From positions 1,371,383 to 1,435,382 of the forward strand of contig JAGGNK010008892.1 of the NCBI GenBank assembly GCA_017590115.1: a stretch of 64,000 nt of DNA, given 5' to 3'. The notes under the pieces are model-generated. The model searched no databases. It was not told the DNA's origin and saw only the letters and a list, made by a program, of their open reading frames with translations. Numbering within the stretch: position 1 is the stretch's first letter; each line of letters begins with the position of its first letter. The stretch is from Montifringilla adamsi. Taxonomy: Eukaryota > Chordata > Aves > Passeriformes > Passeridae. Shown here piece by piece: positions 24,525-34,303 of the stretch. The position numbers and the translations under genes are program-made.

Positions 24525-25500
24525 ATTAAAGGGCCACAAAAAAATTTATTAGACAAGTTTGAAAAAGGGGGAGAGACAGAGTTGTCCTCTTTTCCTTGCA
24601 TCAGTGTAGTAGTCAATGTTTCCTAGGGGAGGGGGAAAATAACCTGGTTATAGATACACAGTTCTAGCTGGTACACAATGAATACACTTAAATTAAATAA
24701 GTATGTCATCCACATGTTGATGAACTATAGTTCCTGATGAACTATAATCTTCAGTAACAGATGGGAAGGAAAAAAAAAATCCAACTGGCTGTGACCTCTT
24801 GTAACTTTATATTACATCCCAAAACAGGTAACACTTGGAAAAAGATAAGGGTCGCATCCTGCACTCCAAAGCTCCAGTTGGTCCCCTCGGGAGTGCAGGA
24901 TCCGGCCCGCAGCATCTGGGTTTTTTGTGGGTTGTAGTAGCCGAAGGTTTATTTTGCAAGTATCAAAAGGATGATCCGAGAAAGTAAATAGTTCTCTTGT
25001 TGCTTAGAGATTCTTTTAGTGTTTTGCTACTTCACAGCAGTATTGTCCTTCAAAGCCTTTTTAATTAAAAAAAAAAGTCTTAAATGTCTACTCGCTTCTT
25101 CATCTCCGTATTGTTAAAGTATTGCCACATACCTGTAAACTTACATGAGATTATAGAACACATAAGGGAGGGAGACAAGGGAGCGGAAAGCACAAACAAG
25201 TAGTTTACACGCTCAACATTTTTTTCTTCTTTTTAATAACACCCTGCATAGGCTGGGGAGGTCTCCGGGGAGAGGGGCTGGGCGGCAGGGGCCGGAGGGA
25301 GTATGTACAAGCGGGACGCGGCCGGCTTTGCAGGAGGTCCTGGTGGATCATAACAACACACAACGCGTTGCGAGACAATTAAAAAGTAACAGTCCTTTGC
25401 ACGCAGCGTGCGGAAACACCTTGGTCTGTCTCAGGGAAAGCGGGGAGAGAAGCCAGGAAGGGGAGGAGGGGTCTCGGCCCCGGCGGCGGGGGTTGCACAG
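24525..25500 (-). other. FOXA1: FOXA1 3' untranslated region (proximal form)
   Basis: About 1 kb between the stop codon and the first good polyadenylation signal. The GC-rich start just after the stop gives way to AT-rich sequence. It contains a 12-base direct repeat (24718-24729 and 24735-24746) spaced by 17 bases. The true end is uncertain, because other AATAAA signals occur on this strand (at about 24949 and 24198). Confidence 0.6.
24545..24550 (-). terminator. FOXA1: Candidate FOXA1 polyadenylation signal
   Basis: AATAAA on the minus strand, followed within about 20 bases by a T-run and a GTGG-containing stretch suitable for cleavage and downstream recognition. Alternative minus-strand AATAAA signals are present, so use of this one is inferred. 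Confidence 0.45.
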
Positions 25501-26763
25501 CTAGGAGGTGTTTAGCACGGGTCTGGAATACACACCTTGGTAGTAGGAGGGCTCTAGGGCCGAGGGCTCGATGCTGCTCCGGCCAGCCATGGAGGCGCTG
25601 CCAAGGGGCAGCCCGCCGGGGATGCTGGCCCCGTAAGAGGAATATTGCAGCGCCTGCTCGTAGGCTTTGAAGTCCAGCTTGTGCTGCTGCTCCGAGGAGG
25701 ACATGAGGTTGTTGATGGAAAACGGGTGGTTGAAGGAGTAGTGGGGATCACCCTTGAGGTGGAGTTGGGGTTCGTGGGCTAATGAGTGAGGGGGATGTGG
25801 GACGGAGGCCAAGGTGGGCACAGAGCTGATGGTGGAGGAGGCGGCCGAGGCCGAGGTCTTTAGCTCCGTGCTTGATCCACTGTGGTCCATAGACTGAGGG
25901 CTGGTGGACGGGTTGGAGCTGGAGAGAGAGGTGGCCGTATCCAGCTGTGCAGGCTTGTTGTGGCCTCTGTGTAGGGGGGAGCTGGAGCTTGAATTAGAGG
26001 CCCCGGCCTGATCTTTCCTGCCCTCCTGAGTGGCTTTACTGTTCGCTGGCTTCTCGCACTTGAAGCGCTTTTGCCGGCGGAGGTAACAGCCGTTTTCAAA
26101 CATGTTGCCGGAGTCGGGGTGCAGGGTCCAATAGGAGCCCTTGCCGGGCTTGTCAGGGGATCGGGCCACCTTGACGAAACAGTCATTGAAAGAGAGAGAA
26201 TGGCGGATGCTGTTCTGCCAGCGCTGCTGGTTCTGTCGGTAGTAGGGGAAAAGGTCCATGATCCACTGGTAGATCTCACTCAGCGTCAGCATCTTGCTGG
26301 GTGCCTGCTGGATGGCCATGGTGATGAGGGAGATGTAGGAGTAGGGTGGCTTGGCATGGGGGTAGGTCCGCTTGAAGGACTTAGCATCCCGCGTCCTGCC
26401 GAGGTTGGACTGGGTGTAGGCCATGGGGCTCATGCAGGGGTTCATGCTGCCGTAGGGGCTCAGCCCGTTCATGGGGGCCGGCTGGGCAGACATGGCGTTG
26501 ATGCCACCGGGGCTCAGCGCCGTGCCCATGGCGGCCACACCGGCCGGCATGCCGTTCACGGGCCCCGCCGAGCCTGCCGGCATGCCGGCCACGGCGCCGG
26601 GACTCAGCCCAGCCCCCAGGCCCGTGTTGGCGTAGGACATGTTGAAGGAGCTGGAGGTCATGTTGCCGCTCGTCGTCATGGTGTTCATGGTCATGTAGGT
26701 GTTCATGGTGTTCATGGAGCCCAGCCCCGAGTTCATGTTGCTCACGGGCACCGAGGAATAGGC
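25501..26763 (-). CDS. FOXA1: FOXA1 coding exon 2: forkhead box A1 (HNF3-alpha), residues 25-444
   Basis: Encodes the bulk of the pioneer transcription factor FOXA1, which binds nucleosomal DNA and opens chromatin in endoderm, liver, lung, gut and floor plate. The exon starts after a CCCTAG acceptor with [13 protein letters not shown], matching FOXA1 and in phase 0 with exon 1. In the 444-residue joined protein the Met/Thr/Asn-rich N-terminal activation region covers about 29-150. The forkhead domain runs about 161-262 (DNA 26050-26355). Recognition helix 3 contains [11 protein letters not shown] (208-218), whose Asn and His contact DNA, followed by wing residues up to [11 protein letters not shown] Ser-rich linker precedes conserved region [22 protein letters not shown] (about 365-384). 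The C-terminal conserved region III ends in [14 protein letters not shown]. The protein is shorter than the mammalian one (about 472 residues), mainly because glycine-rich linkers on both sides of the forkhead domain are absent. It is intact, with no frameshift. FOXA2 and FOXA3 are excluded by the N- and C-terminal sequences. Confidence 0.98.
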   Translation of the reverse strand, partial: AYSSVPVSNMNSGLGSMNTMNTYMTMNTMTTSGNMTSSSFNMSYANTGLGAGLSPGAVAGMPAGSAGPVNGMPAGVAAMGTALSPGGINAMSAQPAPMNGLSPYGSMNPCMSPMAYTQSNLGRTRDAKSFKRTYPHAKPPYSYISLITMAIQQAPSKMLTLSEIYQWIMDLFPYYRQNQQRWQNSIRHSLSFNDCFVKVARSPDKPGKGSYWTLHPDSGNMFENGCYLRRQKRFKCEKPANSKATQEGRKDQAGASNSSSSSPLHRGHNKPAQLDTATSLSSSNPSTSPQSMDHSGSSTELKTSASAASSTISSVPTLASVPHPPHSLAHEPQLHLKGDPHYSFNHPFSINNLMSSSEQQHKLDFKAYEQALQYSSYGASIPGGLPLGSASMAGRSSIEPSALEPSYYQGVYSRPVLNTS

Positions 26764-29181
26764 CTAGGGCAGCGAGACAAAGAGACGGAGTTAGAGAGGA
26801 GAGAGGTGTGGCAGGACCCCGTAGGGGCCGGATCCGCCCGCCTGGCCCAGCCAGCCGTGCAAACGTCCTGCTACGGGACGCCGGCCGCTTCCCCGACACC
26901 AGGGAAAAAGCTTCCCCAAAGTCGCACGGAAAGGCAGCTGCTCCCATGAAAAGGTCTATTTCAATTTGTATACATTTACAAATAGACACGGAGCGGGGGT
27001 GCTCTCTCCGGACGCACTGCCGGTTTACTGGCGTGTCGCAGCTTGCGCGGGCTGCACCGGGATCAGCGGGGCGCACGGACCGACCGTCTTCCCTGAGCGG
27101 CTCCAAGCCCTCGCGGAGCCGGGCTGCGGGCTCGGACTGCGCCGGCAGGACGTGTTCTCTCCGGGGCATTCCCGTATTTTGTAGTGTATGTCCTGTCTCG
27201 CTAGTTAAATACTTAAACTCATCAGAGTATTGGAATTAGTGGGCGTACACTGTTTGCGCCAAGAAGAAAGAGTGCTTGTATTTTCTGAAAAAAATCTCAC
27301 GCATGTCTCCCTTCCCGCAATAATTTAAATTTCTTTTCTAAGAAATATATAAGATGCAATAATGTCTTGTTGCAAAATAATTTTAAAAACCGTCACCCAA
27401 ACCAAACAGGTCTTGTTGGCCTGTTTTATCTGTGGAAAACTTCCCCCCGGTCTACATTTTCTATTAAAACAGTCTTTAAATTAAAGTAAAAAAAAAAAAA
27501 TCAATCAACCAAACAATCAAACACCAAAACTTTCCCAAAGTAGGAAACCCCTGAACTTTTCCTCTCTAAGATTTTCTGCAATTGCACGACCTGAAAAAAA
27601 TTGAAGCACCCTAATACATAACACAACTCTTAAAAAAGGCAGAGCCGGAGAGCCTGAATTTGTGCTTTCTGCTACGGCATCTGATTTAACAGAAGAGAGA
27701 AAGACTTTCCCAGTTTACTCGACCTATGGCTAATATGGCTAAGAAAATGAGGTATAAGCAACGGTTAAATATTTAAAACTCATTTCTGATCCCCACAAAT
27801 TTCACGAACTTATAAATGCACTTTTGATTTAGAGGATCACATAATTATTTGAGATGGTAGAACGCGGCTGGGTTTCCCATGTTGCATTCTTGCAGTTATT
27901 AAAATTAAATGGCGAGAGGTGAGGAAAGATTGAAGTTTAAAAAAAAACAGTAAAAGCGAAGTTCCCTTAACTTTGTTTGTGGACAATGCGTATAAGAGAG
28001 GAAAAATGAGTCTGGAAACTGCACATAATTAGGATGACCCTTGTTTGCCCTTAGCCGACTTTCCTTTATTAAAGGAGATGCCAGCCGGGTGACACGTATC
28101 TGCCTCTGTCCGCGTGGCCCTATGGGCGCGTGTGCCAGCTTCGGCTGCGGGACGAGGCGTGGGGACTGTGGAGCCGTGTGTCCGGGTGTGCTGATGCAAT
28201 GCCCGGGTGCGCACACCCAGGTGCCTGCCTCGCTGCCGCACTTCCTCAAAACGGCTCCTTCCAGGGCGGGAATCCGCCGTGCTGCTGGCCGTGCTGCCGG
28301 GCACTGGCTTCTCCGGGACCCCCGCTGCAGAGCCTCAGCAGCGCAGCGCGGGCCCCAGGCCCCGCAGGGCCGAGGCTCGCCGGGGGTAGGCTCCGAGCTT
28401 TGCCGCGGCCCTCTCCTCCGCCGCAGCTGTGGACGCTTGGGCCGGTTCTCCTCCACCTTGGGACGTCGCTGTCAAACGGGCGCGGGGGGCGGAAGCGGCT
28501 GCCGCGGTCCGGAGCGGGTCCGGGTGGGGGGCGGCGGGTCCGGGTGCGGGCCCCCTCCCGGCCCGGCTCTCGGCAGCGCCGCCAGCCGGCCCGCGGCAGC
28601 AGCGCACGCCGCGGGCAGCCCGTCTGCAAAGTACGGACAAACGGCTGGTCTTCCCCTCCTTTCCTTTCCCTCGGCCTTAACAGGTGAGGGCCCGGTGCTG
28701 GCGAGTAGAGAGGCCGGAGGTCCCGCCGAGAAGCTCGGGGAAGGCGCTGCCCCCGACCAGGACGCGCTGGCGTCCGTCTCCCTCGGCCCCTGCCATCTGC
28801 CGGGAAGGAATCGGGTGCCGGCGGCGAGTGCTCTGCCCCGAGCCAAGAGTTTACGGGGTGCTTTTGTGCCCGCCGCGAGAGAAGATTACGCCTCTTAGAT
28901 GAGATCAAGCGCTGCCCCCGGCCCCCCGGCCCTCCAGGCGGGCTCGCAGCCGCCCCGCGTCTTCCCCAAACGCCTCCAGGGCTCCTGGAAGCTATGTTTT
29001 CCTTGGGGAAGCCTAGCCAGTTTCGGCGCCGGAGGGAGGGGGAGGTACGTTTGCGTTGGCAGGATCTGGACTGCAAACCGATTCCTCCGATTGCTGCCCC
29101 CTCCAGACCCCCAGCCACCCCCAGATCCTCCCCTCCCCTGCACAGGGGCAGCAGGGAAGCCAGACCCTGGGATTTACTCAC
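26764..29181 (-). other. FOXA1: FOXA1 intron 1
   Basis: A single 2.4-kb intron between a GTGAGT donor (29181-29176 read on the minus strand) and a CCCTAG acceptor (ending at 26764). The part near exon 2 and the part 28.1-29.1 kb are CpG-rich; 27.2-28.0 kb is AT-rich. Large GC-rich open frames in it on both strands (up to 335 codons) are shadows: the longest simply reads through exon 1 into the intron. Confidence 0.92.
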
Positions 29182-29253
29182 CTCCTGAGTGTCGGCGTAG
29201 TAGCTGTTCCAGTCGCCTGTTTCATGCCCTTCCATTTTCACAGTCCCTAACAT
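29182..29253 (-). CDS. FOXA1: FOXA1 coding exon 1: residues 1-24
   Basis: Encodes MLGTVKMEGHETGDWNSYYADTQE, the conserved FOXA1 N-terminus, ending at CAG-GAG before a consensus GTGAGT donor in phase 0. This start is chosen because it matches the family start exactly; a second in-frame Met is at residue 7. The exon is followed by the 2.4-kb intron and then exon 2 (26763-25501). The two-exon coding structure is the normal one for vertebrate FOXA1. Confidence 0.96.
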
Positions 29254-29700
29254 TATGGAGCCAACCTGCCCGGTGTAACCATCCAGCCTTCTTGCAAGCG
29301 AGCGACGGGCAGTAGGAAAAGAGCCCGAAAGCCCGACCTAGCAGGAAGCCAGCTCTCAGGAGGGGCGGGGGGTGCTGAATTCTGCTCTATAACCAGCCAA
29401 AAAGGAGGCAGGGAGCGGTGTGGGGCGAGACAGTTGAGAAAGTGAGGAAGTGCGGCTGGGATGTGAGTGGAGTTGAGCTGATGTGGATCTTACGTCGCAG
29501 AAGTACCCACCTCCTCCTCCTCCTCTCCCCATTTGTCCGCCTCACAAAGGCGTTCGCACCTACAAAGCCGGAGATGCACCTGCAAACAAGGCAGTCCCCC
29601 TCGCCTGCAACTCCCCCCGGGGCGGCACTTTATTTGCAAAGCTGCGTAATTGGTTTAAGCTTGTGGGGAAAGAAGGAGAGACAGAGGTGGGAGAGGGGGA
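29254..29700 (-). promoter_or_regulatory. FOXA1: FOXA1 5'UTR and proximal promoter
   Basis: Upstream of the start codon on the minus strand are a GC box (CCCCGCCCC, complement near 29361-29370), a TATA-like GTTATAG (complement at 29387-29393) and a CCAAT box (complement at 29649-29653). The order CCAAT, TATA-like, then 5'UTR fits a transcription start somewhere near 29350-29370. The start itself is not visible from sequence, and CpG-island promoters often use several. Confidence 0.55.
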
Positions 29701-30180
29701 CAGAGGCGGGCGGGGGGCGGGGGGCGGGACGGGATGGGACGGGGGACAGGCACGACCACCCTTTCAGGTGGACAGGACAAATACTAGGAGGGATAGGGGG
29801 AAATGAAATGAGGTAGATGAAGGAAGGGCAGTCCCCTCTATTTGAAGAGAACGCAAAAGGCCATCCAGCCTTAAACCCCTGAGATTAGAGGCAATATTTA
29901 CTAAAGGCCGGTAGATGCTCCTTTAACTTGATGGCCGGGACGTGCTTCAAAGTCCCGAATCCTGAAGTCCACAGGTTCCCCCCTCTCCCGCCCGTCACTT
30001 CACAACTGGTTTCCGCGTAGGTACCTCTAGGCCCTGCCGCGGCGCCCCAAGTTCCCATCGCCCTCCGGCCAGGGAATCGCATTAGGCGCTCGGGGCTGCG
30101 AGCAGGAGGCTCGGCTCCGCGCTCCCCAAAGCCCTCCCAACCCTCCCCCACCACACCCCCCTCTTTCTCCGGGCTAAACT
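29701..30180. other. GC-rich flank of the FOXA1 promoter
   Basis: GC-rich, G-run rich (29700-29750) and CpG-containing, apparently the outer part of the FOXA1 CpG island. No separate gene is seen. Confidence 0.5.
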
Positions 30181-30199
30181 AGCCCTTCAAACGCGGTGC

Positions 30200-30380
30200 C
30201 GTCCTATACAGATGGTGATAATGATATTGCTTTTTCGGGTGCCTTATGTTCAGAAACCATGTGAGTCACCGCGCTGAGACATAATACTACAGGTTCCCAA
30301 TAAATACGGACAGAGGCCTGAATGCGGATCCACTGATATTAACCTCCACTTGGCAAACATCAGGTGAGTCACTAGAACCA
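30200..30380. promoter_or_regulatory. Candidate FOXA1 upstream enhancer with AP-1 and FOX motifs
   Basis: Two perfect AP-1 motifs TGAGTCA lie at 30262-30268 and 30365-30371, 103 bases apart. Immediately before the second is GGCAAACA (30352-30359), the complement of a FOXA-type TGTTTGCC. GATA/TAAT-like words occur at 30213-30225. The cluster sits about 1 kb upstream of the FOXA1 start codon. Enhancer activity and autoregulation by FOXA1 are inferences from the motifs. Confidence 0.35.
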
Positions 30381-31554
30381 TTTTATATCTTTACTGTGGA
30401 AAACCTTCAGCCCAGAAGGCTCATTTTGAAGCTTTTTCTGATGCCAGAAGCCCAGGAGCAGCAGTAATAGGTAGTGAGTATCTAATTTCCAACTTCTTGC
30501 TTATTGACCTGATTTCTCACAACGAACAGGGGAGGAGGATTCTACACAGGCTGGTAAAAGGTAAAAAACACCGATAAAACAAACTGACATTGGAAAAAGC
30601 TTTTTATTATTATGGAAGGAATCTCTCAGTCTTTGCAGAGGGATCAAACATTTTCTGTCCTGTCCGGCTCTTCGAGCCTATGTCAACACCACGGACTTTT
30701 CTTAGGTTTCTCTATCCTATCCCTTGTGAGTTCGTTCCCACTTAGCTACTAGAACTTTTATCACCTCATAGTAGAAAACAAAAAACCAAAAAGTCAAAAC
30801 AAAACAAAACAAAAAATCTACATCACCAACGAGCAGCTAATAACCCTTCCCCCCAAACCCAAACAACTTTTCCAACAGTGAGAATTTGAAGGGGAAATAA
30901 AGCTTCTCGGGATTTTGAAAAAGGCTTGCACATCATACCACAGAAACTATAATACACACCTCGGTCTGAATTTCAGCTTGACATGTTTATCTTTCAGCAT
31001 GGCCACAGTTGCTTCCACAGTGATTTGTTTTCGAGTGATCTGTGGAAATGTCACCCCCACAAATGGGATTTTAAAGTTTCTTATAGAGACACAGGATTCA
31101 AATGACGAGATATAGCATATGTCTGCCACGACAAATATGTTTTAACTTGCTCTCTAAATGCATATTCTGTTACCCCTTTCTTTGTTCTTTGCTCGTCTTT
31201 TTTTTTTTAATTTTTTTTTTTTTTTTAATCTGGCAACAGAATTAAGTCAAATCCTCGAAACAAACAAAACTCTCGAATCACCAGAGGAGAACAACATATG
31301 AAAAAATGTCTGGAAGGAAATAAAATATATAAAAGCAATGGATTAAATCCCTGCTTTCTCAAATGGTCAAACTACACCCATGGATATTGGGACAAACGCC
31401 AGTGGAATATCTAAGAAATATTAGAATTGCGGTCTTCATGTATGCACCCTCCCTCTTTTCTTAATGGAAGCCATGTACACGTCTGAAAACAGAGACCCTT
31501 CGGTGGTGGCTTGCCCATTTCAGTGTTTGAAGTCTGTGGAGTATGTTCCCCCCT
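30381..31554. other. AT-rich upstream DNA, no gene seen
   Basis: AT-rich with an (AAAAC)n-like stretch at 30797-30815 and a T-rich run at 31198-31226. No coding sequence or RNA gene recognised. Confidence 0.5.
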
Positions 31555-31960
31555 TGCAGCACGGCCGCATGCGGGGACGCTGGCAGGAGTGCAGCTGCCC
31601 CAGAGACGCCGCTGTCGGCCCCCGCCGCTGGCTGACCTCGGGGCGGTGCTGCCTCGCTCTCCAGAGCCCAGCCCCGCGGGAGCAACACCCGACGGGACGC
31701 CGGGCAGCCCATGCTGGGTCACTCCGTACCTGGAAAAAAGGGCAGGCACAAAGCCGGCCACGCTCATCGGATGCTGTTACAAACCACGGAGGCGTTTCAC
31801 CGGGCGGAGCAAACGTGGAGACGGCAAAGCCGCCCTGCGGGCCGGCCGCCCCCAGGCCGCCCCGGCTGGGATGCCGGCTGCCCGGGAGGGGAGGGGAGCC
31901 GTGGGTTGTGCAAAGCCTCAGCGCCTCCTGTTGTCCAGCTGCAGGCTTAGCTCCCTCCTG
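31555..31960. promoter_or_regulatory. CpG-rich block
   Basis: Short GC-rich block with frequent CG upstream of FOXA1. Open frames on both strands lack any recognisable domain. Confidence 0.4.
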
Positions 31961-32689
31961 AGGTTGCTCCCAGAGGTGAGAGCACAGGCAGGATCTTCTC
32001 CTAATCTGCTCAGAGCCTCTCGACTTGATGTATAATAAGCAAGCCCCAGTCAGAGCCAGCCGCTGTTGGAAATTCTCTTCAGACCGGTTCTGTGGTGCAG
32101 CCCTGGTGGAGAAAATCCTCCCTTAAGTCCAGAAGAGGTCAGGACGCCTCTGCCCACGACCACAGGAAAAATCGGGTATTTCGGTGGTTGCCCTTGACCT
32201 GCACTTGAGCCTTTATGTAGTGAAGTCCTATGTAGGATGCTCTGCGAGTCCAGCGGGATTTATCAGTATCCTGTGCAGCAGACTCAGCAGAGAAACACTC
32301 ACCTAGGACGCGGGATGCTGTGTAGTAGCCAGGAGCTCTCCAGTCGTGCCTAGCTGATGCGTTTTTCAGGAGACAGGTTAGTAGCACTGGCCCAAATTAT
32401 ACAGCACCTTTCCCCAGCTGTGGTTCGAGCAGCATCAGTTTCTGTGCACTTTTTGTTTGCTTGTTTCTTCTTTTTTTCTTTCTTTGGTTTTCAATTTTTT
32501 TTTGGGTCGAGCTTTTAGTGCAACCTGGAGAAAGTGCAGGCTGAGGTGAGCTTTACCCGGCTAGATGGGATCAGGGTCTCAGCTCTTTGCTCCACCAGTG
32601 CACTCTGCCAAGGGTGCAAACATAAAACCTGACCTAAAAAATACGGAAATATGTGCGTGGAAAAGGGGTAGGACTTCCAGGGGAGACCG
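31961..32689. other. Non-coding DNA, no gene seen
   Basis: Mixed composition with a T-rich stretch at about 32459-32506. Nothing can be assigned. Confidence 0.45.
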
Positions 32690-34190
32690 TGTTACCAGCA
32701 CTGTCAGGAAGAGCCGGGTCCCGCAAAGGCCACTCAGCAAGCTGGGTTTTGGGAATCTCGTCGCCTTCTGGCCCGGCCGAGTGGCCTCTCCCCTGGGAAG
32801 GGGCTTCCCGCAGCTGCTCGAGGACCGGAGCTGGCCCCGGCGCGGCGCTGCCCCCGGGGCCGGAGCTCCTTGGGCCCAGCGCCGCCCGGGAGCGCCGCCC
32901 GCAGGCTCTCTGCCGCGCGTGGGCCGGGCGGCCGATGCAAGCGGCGGGAGCTTTAATTTTAACGTGGAGCGCTGTTTCAGTTCGTTCCGGTCTAAGCTCC
33001 CCCTGACAGCAGCAGCATCTGCCGGCCCTTCGGTTTGACTTGCAGGGGCTTATTCTATTTTATCCAAAATACCATCGTCTTTTGAAGGAGATTCTCTCGG
33101 CAGTGCTTGTGCCAGTGCGGGCCAGGCGTTCAGCTCGGGAAGGAGCTGTGAGGTTGTCTCCGCACCGGTATGCATTCCCTGCCCTCTACTGTACATCCTT
33201 CTTTTCGTTTGCCCGGATCTGTCTCCTGCAGAGGGTCCCTCATACCCGGTTTTCCAGAGTGGCCCAAGCCTGTGCAGCGGGTCGCCGGAAACACCGTAGG
33301 ACCCCGTCAGCTTCCCCCACGATGGGAAATCTTTCTTCCCGTCTGTTTCCAACCTGAAATCCTACCCCATTCAAACGGGCAAACAGTAACCGTCTGGGAA
33401 CGTGCCTGTGCCCAGAGCCGGGCGCTTTGGACGGGGAGGGATCGTGGGTGCTCCGGGAGCAGGGGTAGGTGACTGCCGGCAGCGCCTCTCCTTCTGCGGG
33501 GAGCCCACAGAGAAGGTGTCCGATCGGGGGGCTGTTTTCCCTCCCTCCTCCCGCCCCTCACACAAGCACAGCCGCCCCGGTTCTGTGCTCCTGTGGCCGA
33601 GTTCTCATTTGGAAGAGCCCGTGGGGGGCCCCTCAGACACGGCCGGAGGAGCCCCCGTCGGGGCGGTCGCTGCCGCGCCCCTGCTCCCGGAGCTCAGGGG
33701 CGAGAAGGCGGCTTTTCACCCTCCTCTCGCTGGGGAGCAGGGCCCAGGCAGAGAGGGCACTGCATGGGGTCATCATTTGCTCCTGAGCTTTTGCTAAGTG
33801 AGACTACTCTTCCAGTCTTCGACCGTGACGATCAAGTGGCCTCCTTCCTGCGACCGGCCCAAGGTAGGGCAATCCCTTTTCCTACAGCCCATCTTCCTCC
33901 CCAGGAGCAGTGCTCTGGTTCTCCTGGGCAGGCCAGACGTGCCCTCTCAGCTGCACATCCACGGCAGGAAGGGCCGGGCGTCTCACCCCTGCCCGCCCGC
34001 TGCCGGGTCCTCGGCCGCGGGTTTCCAGCCCCCGAGGCCTCGGCCCGGCTCCGAGGCCCAGTCCTGCCGCGGCCGCGCCCTCCGCGCCCCGGGCAGCGTT
34101 GCCGGGGGCGCCGGGCCTGCGGGCTCTCACGGGTCACACTCAGGGCCGTGCTCCCTTCATGGCCGCTCGGCCAGGCCCTGGAGACGTTGT
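32690..34190. promoter_or_regulatory. CpG-rich block, about 1.5 kb
   Basis: The largest CpG-rich block upstream of FOXA1, with the densest parts at 32740-32960 and 33960-34140. Overlapping proline/arginine/glycine-rich open frames on both strands are compositional. It could be a Polycomb-type regulatory island or the promoter of an unannotated transcript. Confidence 0.45.
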
Positions 34191-34225
34191 GTAGTTCGTT
34201 ACAACAGCGATGTTCCGTTGCAAGA

Positions 34226-34303
34226 TTTATTTTTTTATTTTATTATTTTATTTTTTTTTAAATTTTATTTTGTTTTATTTTATTATTTTCTTTTTAATTT
34301 TCA
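34226..34303. repeat. T-rich (TTTTA)n-like tract
   Basis: Imperfect TTTTA/TTTTAT units at the sharp boundary between the CpG-rich block on the left and AT-rich DNA on the right. Confidence 0.85.

Noticed and set aside
26071..26949. 292-codon plus-strand open frame opposite FOXA1 exon 2
   Set aside because: Antisense shadow of the forkhead exon, with a Gly/His/Val-rich composition imposed by the sense codons.
26381..27169. 262-codon minus-strand open frame overlapping FOXA1 in another frame
   Set aside because: Out-of-frame shadow of exon 2 and its acceptor region, with no family resemblance.
28246..29253. 335-codon minus-strand open frame starting at the FOXA1 ATG
   Set aside because: Only its first 24 codons are exon 1; the rest reads past a consensus GTGAGT donor into the CpG-rich intron, while the true continuation is at 26763.
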